Assembly: GCA_964535735.1 (NCBI GenBank)
Contig: CAZHTM010000066.1
Location: forward strand, 1 to 9,154
Direction of reading: 5' to 3'
Origin: J089 sp964535735
GTDB taxonomy: Bacteria > Fidelibacterota > Marinisomatia > Marinisomatales > J089
Length of the DNA: 9,154 nucleotides
Shown here: positions 1-6,995 of the stretch, piece after piece
Layout: every line of letters starts with the position of its first letter
How positions within the stretch are numbered: the first letter of the stretch is position 1
Notes under the pieces: model-generated
What the model was told of the DNA's origin: nothing
The model's input: the letters and a program-made list of their open reading frames with translations, nothing else
Databases searched by the model: none
Position numbers and translations under genes: made by a program

Positions 1-1799
1 TGGCGGTGGACTCGAAAGCCTGTGTAACGGCTCCTTCTGCTGGCACGGTGATTTATGCCGATGCGGAACGGATTGTGATTAAAACCAAGGACCTTCCCGA
101 TGAACTGAGTCTCGTGGAAGGGGACAACCTGATTGAGATCAAACTGAAGAAATATACGCGATCCAATCAGAGCACCTGCTACAATCAGAAACCTCTGGTG
201 AAAAAAGGTGACCGCGTGAAGAAGGGGCAGGTTCTGGCGGACGGTGCATCCACTGATCATGGCGAGCTGGCCCTGGGACGGAATGTATTGGTAGCCTTTA
301 TGCCCTGGCGGGGATACAACTTTGAGGATGCGATTGTCATCAACGAACGGCTGGTGAAAGAAGATGTCTTTACGTCCATTCATATCAATGAAATTGAACT
401 GGAAGTCCGGGAAACCAAGCGGGGCGAAGAAGAACTAACGCCTGAAATCCCCAACGTGAGTGAGGACGCAACCAAAGACCTGGATAAAAACGGAGTTGTC
501 CGGGTTGGGGCGCGGGTCCGCGAAGGGGATATTTTGATCGGAAAAGTGACCCCCAAGGGAGAAACGGATCCCACACCGGAAGAAAAACTCCTGCGAGCCA
601 TTTTTGGTGAAAAAGCAGGTGATGTGAAGGATGCGTCCAAAAAGGCCGATCCAGGGGTCCACGGTGTTGTTATCGATACAAAACTGTTTGAAAAGCGGGC
701 CAAACGGTCCCGTGTGGAAGATCGGCGGATTATTGACAATCTGCAGAAAAAAGCCCGGGAAGATAAAAAAGCCTTAAAGAAAGCCCGGGACGCTAAATTG
801 ATGGAATTGCTGAAGGATGAAATCTCCGATGGTATCCGGGATATTTCCACAAACCGTACGCTGATTAAAAAAGGCACTCGTCTCACGGAAAAACGGCTAA
901 AAGCCTTTGACCTGGAACGCTTTGCGCAGGATGCGGCATGGGTTGAAAACAAAAACACCTGGAAGAAGATTAAAACCGTGTGGCGTTCCTTCCATAAAGA
1001 ATGGAAACGCATCGAAGATACGCTGGAAGCAGAAGTCTTTAAAGTTCGGATCGGCGATGAACTGCAACCGGGTATTCTAAAGCTCGCCAAAGTCTATGTA
1101 GCCAGTAAGCGCAAATTGCAGATCGGCGACAAAATGGCGGGACGTCATGGAAATAAAGGTGTGGTCGCAACGATCGTTCCGGAAGAGGATATGCCGTTCA
1201 CGGAAGACGGTACACCAGTAGACATCGTATTGAATCCTCTGGGTGTGCCTTCCCGTATGAACTTGGGCCAGCTCTATGAAACCATGTTGGGTTGGGCTGG
1301 AAAAGTGTTGGGTTGCACCTATGAAACCCCCGTGTTCAACGGCGCCCGTCCGGAGGAAGTGGAAGCGGAATTGAAGAAAGCCGGTCTCCCTGCCACGGGT
1401 AAATCCCGACTAATCGACGGCCGTACCGGTGAATATTTCGATAATCCTGTGACCACCGGCTACATTTATATGATGAAACTAAGTCACATGGTTGACGATA
1501 AAATGCACGCCCGTTCCACGGGGCCCTATTCCCTTATTTCCCAACAGCCTCTGGGTGGAAAAGCTCAGTTTGGTGGACAACGTTTGGGAGAGATGGAAGT
1601 CTGGGCTCTGGAGGCTTATGGCGCATCGGCCACCCTGCAGGAAATCCTCACGGTGAAATCCGACGATGTGGAAGGACGATCCAAAGTGTATAACGCCATT
1701 GTCCGTGGTGAGGATTTACCGGCTCCTGGACCCCCCGAAGCCTTTAATGTGCTCATTAAAGAATTACAGGGTCTTGGCTTAGATATCGAACTTGATTAA
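1..1799 (+). CDS. rpoB: DNA-directed RNA polymerase subunit beta, C-terminal part (5' end outside window)
   Basis: This is the C-terminal 598 residues of the beta subunit of RNA polymerase, which with beta' forms the active-site cleft. The frame is open from base 3, so the GTG at 6 is an internal valine (AVDS context) and not a start. Visible motifs are YTRSNQ, GYNFEDA (the conserved Glu-Asp pair at 324-329), VGKVTPKGE-like, DKMAGRHGNKG at about 1128-1160 (active-site lysines at 1131-1133 and 1155-1157), PSRMN, KMHARSTG near 1500-1523, and the closing QQPLGGKAQFGGQR and EMEVWALEAYGA that anchor the beta' clamp. Between about 690 and 1050 lies a lysine-rich, probably helical insertion of about 120 residues where E. 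coli also carries a lineage-specific insert. The protein ends IELD, as is usual. The rifampicin-resistance clusters lie upstream of the window, so they cannot be read. Identity is certain; FCB-like affiliation is an inference from sequence style. Confidence 0.99.
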   Translation, partial: AVDSKACVTAPSAGTVIYADAERIVIKTKDLPDELSLVEGDNLIEIKLKKYTRSNQSTCYNQKPLVKKGDRVKKGQVLADGASTDHGELALGRNVLVAFMPWRGYNFEDAIVINERLVKEDVFTSIHINEIELEVRETKRGEEELTPEIPNVSEDATKDLDKNGVVRVGARVREGDILIGKVTPKGETDPTPEEKLLRAIFGEKAGDVKDASKKADPGVHGVVIDTKLFEKRAKRSRVEDRRIIDNLQKKAREDKKALKKARDAKLMELLKDEISDGIRDISTNRTLIKKGTRLTEKRLKAFDLERFAQDAAWVENKNTWKKIKTVWRSFHKEWKRIEDTLEAEVFKVRIGDELQPGILKLAKVYVASKRKLQIGDKMAGRHGNKGVVATIVPEEDMPFTEDGTPVDIVLNPLGVPSRMNLGQLYETMLGWAGKVLGCTYETPVFNGARPEEVEAELKKAGLPATGKSRLIDGRTGEYFDNPVTTGYIYMMKLSHMVDDKMHARSTGPYSLISQQPLGGKAQFGGQRLGEMEVWALEAYGASATLQEILTVKSDDVEGRSKVYNAIVRGEDLPAPGPPEAFNVLIKELQGLGLDIELD

Positions 1800-1805
1800 G
1801 GAGAG
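1798..1805 (+). promoter_or_regulatory. Shine-Dalgarno sequence for rpoC
   Basis: AAGGAGAG overlaps the last two bases of the rpoB stop codon. Its GGAG core (1800-1803) stands 7 nt before a TTG at 1811. This ideal spacing decides the rpoC start: no in-frame ATG or GTG with a ribosome binding site lies nearby, and the next GTG (1862) has none. The overlap with the rpoB stop suggests translational coupling of beta and beta', which are needed in equal amounts. Confidence 0.85.
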
Positions 1806-1810
1806 TCATC

Positions 1811-4800
1811 TTGACATTCATCCAATCGACAAAACTTGACATTACCAAACGGTATACTTCAGTGACCATCGGACTGGCTTCGCCGGAAATGATTCTGGCT
1901 CGGTCCTATGGTGAGGTCTTGAAACCGGAAACGATTAATTACCGGTCCTATAAACCAGAAAAAGACGGGTTGTTCTGTGAAAAAATCTTTGGTCCGGTAA
2001 AAGACTACGAATGTCACTGCGGGAAATATAAGGGCATCCGTTACCGGGGCATTATTTGCGATCGCTGCGGCGTAGAAGTCACTCGGAAAAAAGTACGCCG
2101 TGAACGAATGGGGCATATTACCCTGGCTGTTCCGGTGGTCCATATCTGGTATCTGAAATCCATTCCCAGCAAGCTAAGCTATCTCCTGGGTTTAAGTACT
2201 AAAGAACTGGAACGGGTGATTTATTATGAGCAGTTCATGGTCATTGAACCCGGCAAAAGCGATCGGCAGGCGTTTGAGCTGCTGGAGGAAGACGAATACC
2301 TGGAACTGGAACGGCAATACGGATATTATGCCGTCACCGAAGAGGAACAGGAAAATGAGGAATACTTCGTTGCCTTGATGGGTGGCGAAGCTATCAAAGA
2401 AGCCCTCGCAAAATTAAGTCTTTCTGATCTCCGGAAAGAATTGGAAGACATTATTACCACTACCCGGTCCAAGCAAAAGCGCCACGACGCTTTGAAACGC
2501 CTTCTGGTCGTAAATGAATTTTTACAGGATGGCTTTAAAAAGAAGGTCAACAAACCGGAATGGATGGTCGTGTCTGTGTTGCCGGTGATACCACCGGAAC
2601 TGCGACCCCTGGTGCCTCTGGAAGGTGGCCGCTTTGCCGCCAGTGATTTAAATGATCTCTATCGCCGAATTATTATTCGGAACAACCGATTGAAGCAATT
2701 GATCGAAATCAAGGCTCCCGATGTCATTTTACGGAATGAAAAACGGATGCTTCAGGAATCGGTGGACGCCCTGTTCGATAACAGCCGTCGTAAAACAGCG
2801 ATTCGGAGCGGTACACGCCGTCCGCTAAAATCGCTATCCGACATGCTCCGGGGGAAACAGGGACGTTTCCGGCAAAACCTCCTGGGAAAACGGGTGGACT
2901 ACTCCGGTCGATCAGTCATTGTGGTGGGTCCCAACCTGCGCTTGCATGAATGTGGTTTGCCAAAAAATATGGCTTTGGAACTGTTCAAACCCCATATGAT
3001 CCACGCCTTGATTGAGCGGGGACTGGCGCAAACACCTCGGACCGCCAAGTTGATGATTGAAAATCATGATCCCGTGGTGTACAAAGTGCTGGAATATGTG
3101 GTCCAGGATCATCCCGTTCTGCTCAACCGTGCGCCTACGCTACACCGTTTGGGTATTCAGGCTTTTCAGCCGGTCCTGGTGGACGGAAAAGCCATCCGAC
3201 TGCATCCTCTGGTGTGTACCGCCTTCAACGCTGACTTCGACGGCGACCAGATGGCGGTTCACGTGCCCCTGTCTATTCAGGCCCAGATGGAAGCCCGGAT
3301 TCTCATGCTTTCCAGTCATAATATTCTTCATCCCGCCAATGGACGCCCCATCGCCATTCCTTCTCAGGACATGGTGTTAGGTGTGTATTACCTGACCCGC
3401 TCTAAACAAGGGGATAAGGGAGAAGGCAAATCCTTTACCTCTCTTGAAGAAGTCCGCCTGGCCTACGAAAATGGCGTTGTGGGCCTGCACGCGATCATCA
3501 ATGTGCGCCACAAGGGCGTATGGCATAAAAATACCACTGTGGGTCGCGTTCTGTTCAATTCCATCCTTCCGGATGAAATGGATTACGTGGATGATCTCAT
3601 TAATAAGAAAAAACTGGGACAGATTGTCAACCGTACCTATCTATTGGCCGGGAATTATAAAACCGTTCAGTTCCTGGATAATTTAAAAGATCTGGGATTC
3701 GAAATCGCCACCAAGAGCGGAAGTTCCATCGCCATTAGCGATATTTTGATTCCGGAATCCAAACAGCAAATTCTCCAGAATGCCTATAAGCAGGTGGACG
3801 ATATTCAAAACAAATTTGAACGCCATGTCTTAACCGACGGTGAACGGTATAACAAGGTGATTGACATCTGGACTCATACCACAGGTCATGTCGCTGCCAC
3901 TATGATGGACGCTATGCGGAAAGACCGGGATGGATTTAATCCCGTATTTATGATGGCCGACTCCGGTGCCCGGGGCAGCCAGGACCAGATTAAGCAATTA
4001 GCCGGAATGCGCGGATTGATGGCCAAACCTCAAAAATCCATGAGCGGTGGTAAGGGTGAAATCATTGAATCACCCATTACCTCCAACTTCAAAGAGGGAT
4101 TGTCCGTGATGGAATACTTTATTTCCACGCACGGAGCGCGGAAAGGATTGGCTGATACCGCCTTGAAGACGGCAGATGCGGGATACCTCACGCGCCGTCT
4201 TGTTGATGTTTCTCAGGATGTGGTGGTGAATGAATACGACTGCGGAACCATCAACGGGATTGTGATTTCCGACCTGAAAGAAGGAGAGGAAGTCATTGAA
4301 TCACTGTCTGATCGGGTGCTTGGACGCACCATTTCCGATGATTTAATCATCGATGGAGAAGTTAAGATCGCCGGTGGTACGGTCATTACTGAAGATGAAG
4401 CCCGAATTATTAATGAAGCCAACCTGACCAGTCTACGGATTCGGTCGGTACTGGCTTGTGAATCAAAGCGGGGCATTTGCGCCAAATGTTACGGTTGGGA
4501 TTTGTCATCCCATCGGGTGGTTAATATTGGTACGGCGGTAGGAATTCAGGCCGCCCAGAGTATCGGCGAGCCGGGAACCCAGCTAACACTGCGGACTTTC
4601 CATATCGGTGGTACCGCCACGCGCATTATTGAACAGTCGGAAATGAAAGCCAAATATGGCGGTGTTATCAAATTTTCCGACCATTACGATTCCGCCGAAA
4701 CCATCGACGACGATGGGGCAGAAGTCACGCGGTGTATGGTGCGTCACGCCAAACTATATGTGATGGATCCCAAGACCAAGAAACCCAAAGCGGAATATAA

Positions 4801-6067
4801 TATTCCCTATGGCGCCAATATGTTCGTTACCGAGGGCGAGAAAATTAATCCGGGAACGATTCTATTCCAGTGGGATCCTTACACCGATATCATTATCGCC
4901 CGGCATTCCGGATTTGTACGCCTGAACGATTTTGTTGAAGGTGAAACCTATCAGGTGGAAGCGGTAGAAGGCGGTAAAAAACAGATGGTGGTGATTGAAT
5001 CCCGCGACCGTCAACTCAGTCCCCATATTGAAATTCTGGATAAAGACGGCAATATCATGGCCGGCGGCACCATTCTGCCTGTCAAAGCCACGTTGATGGT
5101 GATTAATGGTCAGGAAGTTCGCCGTGGTCAAACTCTGGTAAAAATTCAGAAAGATATTGGTAAAACACGGGACATCACCGGTGGATTGCCTCGGGTGGCG
5201 GAATTGTTCGAAGCCCGTAATCCTTCAAATCCGGCCGTTGTGTCGGAGATCAATGGAACGGTGAAGTTCGGCGAAACCAAACGGGGTATCCGGAAAATCA
5301 TTGTGGAGCCCAGCGATGGTGAAGCCCGGACCTATTCCATTCCTTATGGAAAACATGTGATCGTCCATGAAGGCGATTTCATTACCGCGGGAACCCGTCT
5401 CTGTGAAGGGGCTATTTCTCCCGTGGATATTCTTCGGATCATGGGACCTGGTGCCGTTCGTGAATACCTGGTGAATGAAATTCAGGAAGTGTATCGTCTG
5501 CAGGGTGTAAAAATCAATGACAAGCATATTGAAGTCATTGTCCGTCAGATGATGCGCAAAGTGTCCGTGGTAGATCCCGGCGATACCAATTTCCTGGAGA
5601 CGCTACGGGTAGACCGTGCCGAATTCTTCACGGAAAATGAACGGATTGCCTCCATGGTAGTTATCACCGATCCCGGCGATACGGAATTCGAAGAAGGCGC
5701 TCTAGTGGATAAAAAAGAGTTACGCGAACTTAATGCGGAACTGAAGGCTGCGGGTAAAAAGCCGGCTAAATCCCGGAAAACAAAACCCGCCACTTTCGAA
5801 CCCATTTTAATGGGAATTACCCAGGCGTCTTTAAATACAGAAAGTTTCCTCTCGGCCGCATCCTTCCAGGAGACCACTCGTGTTCTCACCGATGCTGCCA
5901 CCGCGGGAAAAACCGATTACTTGCGCGGATTGAAAGAAAACGTGGCCATTGGTCGCGCAATTCCAGCAGGAACCGGCTTCCCCGGATTGGAAAATATTTA
6001 TGTGTCTGATGTGGATAAACCGGAAGAAGAGCCAGTCGAATCGAAGGTTTCGGAAGAAGTAAAATGA
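1811..6067 (+). CDS. rpoC: DNA-directed RNA polymerase subunit beta'
   Basis: This is the catalytic beta' subunit, 1418 residues from a TTG start, a usual length for FCB-type proteins. The N-terminal zinc site is C68, C70, C83 and C86. The clamp helices that bind sigma fall near 277-325. The catalytic motif NADFDGDQM is at 473-481, with Mg-binding D475, D477 and D479. The bridge helix begins near STHGARKG (772-779), and the second zinc site is C811, C883, C890 and C893. The trigger-loop motif LRTFHIGG has its histidine at 931. An insertion of about 170 residues follows (about 945-1115), matching the position of E. coli SI3, and then DITGGLPRVAELFEAR at 1121-1136. Near the C-terminus a DPGDT segment occurs twice (1255 and 1287), ahead of SAASFQETTRVLT and the closing GRAIPAGTG. 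The last 25 or so residues are an acidic, probably disordered tail. The gene follows rpoB by 11 bp in one operon. All catalytic residues are present. Confidence 0.99.
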   Translation: MTFIQSTKLDITKRYTSVTIGLASPEMILARSYGEVLKPETINYRSYKPEKDGLFCEKIFGPVKDYECHCGKYKGIRYRGIICDRCGVEVTRKKVRRERMGHITLAVPVVHIWYLKSIPSKLSYLLGLSTKELERVIYYEQFMVIEPGKSDRQAFELLEEDEYLELERQYGYYAVTEEEQENEEYFVALMGGEAIKEALAKLSLSDLRKELEDIITTTRSKQKRHDALKRLLVVNEFLQDGFKKKVNKPEWMVVSVLPVIPPELRPLVPLEGGRFAASDLNDLYRRIIIRNNRLKQLIEIKAPDVILRNEKRMLQESVDALFDNSRRKTAIRSGTRRPLKSLSDMLRGKQGRFRQNLLGKRVDYSGRSVIVVGPNLRLHECGLPKNMALELFKPHMIHALIERGLAQTPRTAKLMIENHDPVVYKVLEYVVQDHPVLLNRAPTLHRLGIQAFQPVLVDGKAIRLHPLVCTAFNADFDGDQMAVHVPLSIQAQMEARILMLSSHNILHPANGRPIAIPSQDMVLGVYYLTRSKQGDKGEGKSFTSLEEVRLAYENGVVGLHAIINVRHKGVWHKNTTVGRVLFNSILPDEMDYVDDLINKKKLGQIVNRTYLLAGNYKTVQFLDNLKDLGFEIATKSGSSIAISDILIPESKQQILQNAYKQVDDIQNKFERHVLTDGERYNKVIDIWTHTTGHVAATMMDAMRKDRDGFNPVFMMADSGARGSQDQIKQLAGMRGLMAKPQKSMSGGKGEIIESPITSNFKEGLSVMEYFISTHGARKGLADTALKTADAGYLTRRLVDVSQDVVVNEYDCGTINGIVISDLKEGEEVIESLSDRVLGRTISDDLIIDGEVKIAGGTVITEDEARIINEANLTSLRIRSVLACESKRGICAKCYGWDLSSHRVVNIGTAVGIQAAQSIGEPGTQLTLRTFHIGGTATRIIEQSEMKAKYGGVIKFSDHYDSAETIDDDGAEVTRCMVRHAKLYVMDPKTKKPKAEYNIPYGANMFVTEGEKINPGTILFQWDPYTDIIIARHSGFVRLNDFVEGETYQVEAVEGGKKQMVVIESRDRQLSPHIEILDKDGNIMAGGTILPVKATLMVINGQEVRRGQTLVKIQKDIGKTRDITGGLPRVAELFEARNPSNPAVVSEINGTVKFGETKRGIRKIIVEPSDGEARTYSIPYGKHVIVHEGDFITAGTRLCEGAISPVDILRIMGPGAVREYLVNEIQEVYRLQGVKINDKHIEVIVRQMMRKVSVVDPGDTNFLETLRVDRAEFFTENERIASMVVITDPGDTEFEEGALVDKKELRELNAELKAAGKKPAKSRKTKPATFEPILMGITQASLNTESFLSAASFQETTRVLTDAATAGKTDYLRGLKENVAIGRAIPAGTGFPGLENIYVSDVDKPEEEPVESKVSEEVK
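5573..5682 (+). repeat. In-frame direct repeat inside rpoC (DPGDT duplication)
   Basis: The 14-mer GATCCCGGCGATAC occurs at 5573-5586 and again at 5669-5682, exactly 96 bp (32 codons) apart and in the same reading frame. Both copies encode DPGDT, followed by a similar short pattern (xF, acidic residue, then a Val-Asp a few residues on). E. coli beta' has only one comparable segment before its ITKASL motif. From memory, Bacteroidota-type beta' has a related doubled segment, so this is probably an old protein duplication in the lineage. The exact nucleotide identity may simply reflect shared codon preference. Confidence 0.75.
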
Positions 6068-6090
6068 TATGGTTCCGGGACTAAATTTGA

Positions 6091-6120
6091 TTGACTATTC
6101 TTTCAAAAAACAGCTAAATT
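6091..6120 (+). promoter_or_regulatory. Candidate sigma70-type promoter for the rpsL-rpsG-fusA-tuf genes
   Basis: TTGACT (6091-6096, five of six matches to the -35 consensus) is followed after 18 bp by TAAATT (6115-6120, four of six matches to the -10 consensus). It lies in the only sizeable gap in the window (76 bp between rpoC and rpsL), which is AT-rich, as expected for a promoter. Initiation about 7 bases further on would leave a leader of only about 15-20 nt before the rpsL ATG. The Bacteroidota-type pair (TTTG and TAnnTTTG) is not present at proper spacing. No terminator hairpin is visible after rpoC, so read-through from rpoBC is also likely and this would be an additional promoter. 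Sequence-only evidence. Confidence 0.5.
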
Positions 6121-6143
6121 TATAGGCTTTATTTGAAAACACT

Positions 6144-6518
6144 ATGCCGACGATAAATCAATTAATTCGCAAGGGTAGGAAACGAGTCATTCGGAAAACT
6201 CCCACCCCCGCCTTAAAAGGGAATCCTCAAAAGCGGGGTGTTTGTACTCGTGTATATACTACCACACCTAAAAAACCGAATTCCGCTCTCCGGAAAGTGG
6301 CTCGTGTTCGTCTCACAAACGGGATCGAAGTCACGGCCTATATTCCTGGAGAAGGCCACAACCTTCAGGAGCACTCTATTGTGCTTATCGAAGGAGGTCG
6401 GGTCAAGGATCTTCCCGGTGTTCGGTACCATATTGTTCGAGGAACCGCGGATACGTCTGGTGTCGCTGATCGTAGAACCAGCCGTTCCCGTTACGGCGCT
6501 AAACGTCCTAAATCCTGA
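6144..6518 (+). CDS. rpsL: 30S ribosomal protein S12
   Basis: S12 sits at the decoding centre of the small subunit and influences translational accuracy. The 124-residue product matches the usual length and aligns end to end without gaps to E. coli S12. It has the N-terminal MPTINQLIRKGR, then CTRVYTTTPKKPNSALRK, with K43 in PKKPNS (counting Met), then GEGHNLQEH and GGRVKDLPGVRYH with K88 and D89, and a basic C-terminal RSRYGAKRPKS. K43 and K88 are the wild-type lysines whose replacement gives streptomycin resistance, so no resistance substitution shows there. D89 matches the aspartate that is methylthiolated in some bacteria. The ATG start matches the family N-terminus. No Shine-Dalgarno sequence precedes it (TTTGAAAACACT), so initiation probably depends on an A-rich, weakly structured leader. 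It is the first gene after the candidate promoter. Confidence 0.99.
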   Translation: MPTINQLIRKGRKRVIRKTPTPALKGNPQKRGVCTRVYTTTPKKPNSALRKVARVRLTNGIEVTAYIPGEGHNLQEHSIVLIEGGRVKDLPGVRYHIVRGTADTSGVADRRTSRSRYGAKRPKS

Positions 6519-6523
6519 GTGTC

Positions 6524-6988
6524 ATGAGAAGAAGAAGACCAGAACGACGAGTCATTGCCCCTGATCCCATTTATGGTGACCTTCAGGTGGCCAAATTTAT
6601 TAATTATCTGATGGAGCGCGGGAAGAAGGGCGTGGCGGAAAAGATATTTTATGATGCTATGAGCACGATTCAGTCTAAGACCAAGACGGAAGGCATCAAA
6701 ATTTTCCAGCAGGCAATAAAAAACGCGTCTCCCTTGCTAGAAGTGAAATCACGGCGAATTGGTGGTGCAACCTATCAGGTGCCCATTGAAGTGCCCAAAA
6801 ATCGCCAATTTTATTTAGCCTCTCTGTGGCTGATCAATGCGGCCAAATCCAGAAAAGGTCGCCCCATGGCGGACCGTTTGGCGATGGAATTGATTGCTGC
6901 CGCTAATAATGAAGGCGGAGCCATCAAGAAGAAGGATGATACCCATAGAATGGCTGAGGCCAATAAAGCGTTTGCGCATTTCCGGTAG
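6524..6988 (+). CDS. rpsG: 30S ribosomal protein S7
   Basis: S7 is a primary 16S rRNA-binding protein of the small-subunit head, near the E site and the mRNA exit. The product has 154 residues, close to the typical 155-156. The very basic N-terminus MRRRRPERR leads into the six-helix core. VKSRRIGGATYQVPIEV (74-90) is the conserved beta-hairpin region, and HRMAEANKAFAHFR (141-154) is the typical C-terminus; the final Trp found in E. coli is absent. The gene starts only 5 bp after the rpsL stop and has no Shine-Dalgarno motif, so translation is probably coupled to rpsL. In E. coli, S7 represses its operon by binding a spacer of about 100 nt between rpsL and rpsG. That spacer does not exist here, so this control cannot operate in the same form. 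Confidence 0.99.
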   Translation: MRRRRPERRVIAPDPIYGDLQVAKFINYLMERGKKGVAEKIFYDAMSTIQSKTKTEGIKIFQQAIKNASPLLEVKSRRIGGATYQVPIEVPKNRQFYLASLWLINAAKSRKGRPMADRLAMELIAAANNEGGAIKKKDDTHRMAEANKAFAHFR

Positions 6989-6995
6989 ACGATAA

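Noticed and set aside
6..8. GTG at base 6 as a gene start
   Set aside because: The reading frame stays open to the left edge, and the surrounding AVDS sequence is an internal, conserved part of RpoB, so the gene begins well outside the window.
380..1090. Long antisense open frame (236 codons) opposite rpoB
   Set aside because: It lies entirely over the conserved RpoB frame. Its product is a Ser/Arg/Phe-rich low-complexity sequence that mirrors the Lys- and Glu-rich insert on the other strand, and it resembles no family I know.
1811..1858. Possible promoter at the start of rpoC: TTGACA at 1811 and 1836, TATACT at 1853
   Set aside because: The boxes match consensus well, but the spacings are 36 bp and 11 bp, both far from the 16-19 bp needed. 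The TTGACATT repeat lies within coding sequence and is probably coincidental.
5545..5901. Antisense open frame (118 codons) opposite the rpoC 3' end
   Set aside because: It is fully contained within conserved RpoC sequence, has no ribosome binding site or promoter context, and its composition is that of a shadow frame.
6068..6090. Possible rho-independent terminator after rpoC
   Set aside because: The only GC-rich bases (TTCCGGGA) form no stable stem with a following T-run.
6238..6564. Alternative + strand frame overlapping rpsL and rpsG
   Set aside because: It runs out of frame across two ribosomal genes that match their families end to end, so it is a shadow.
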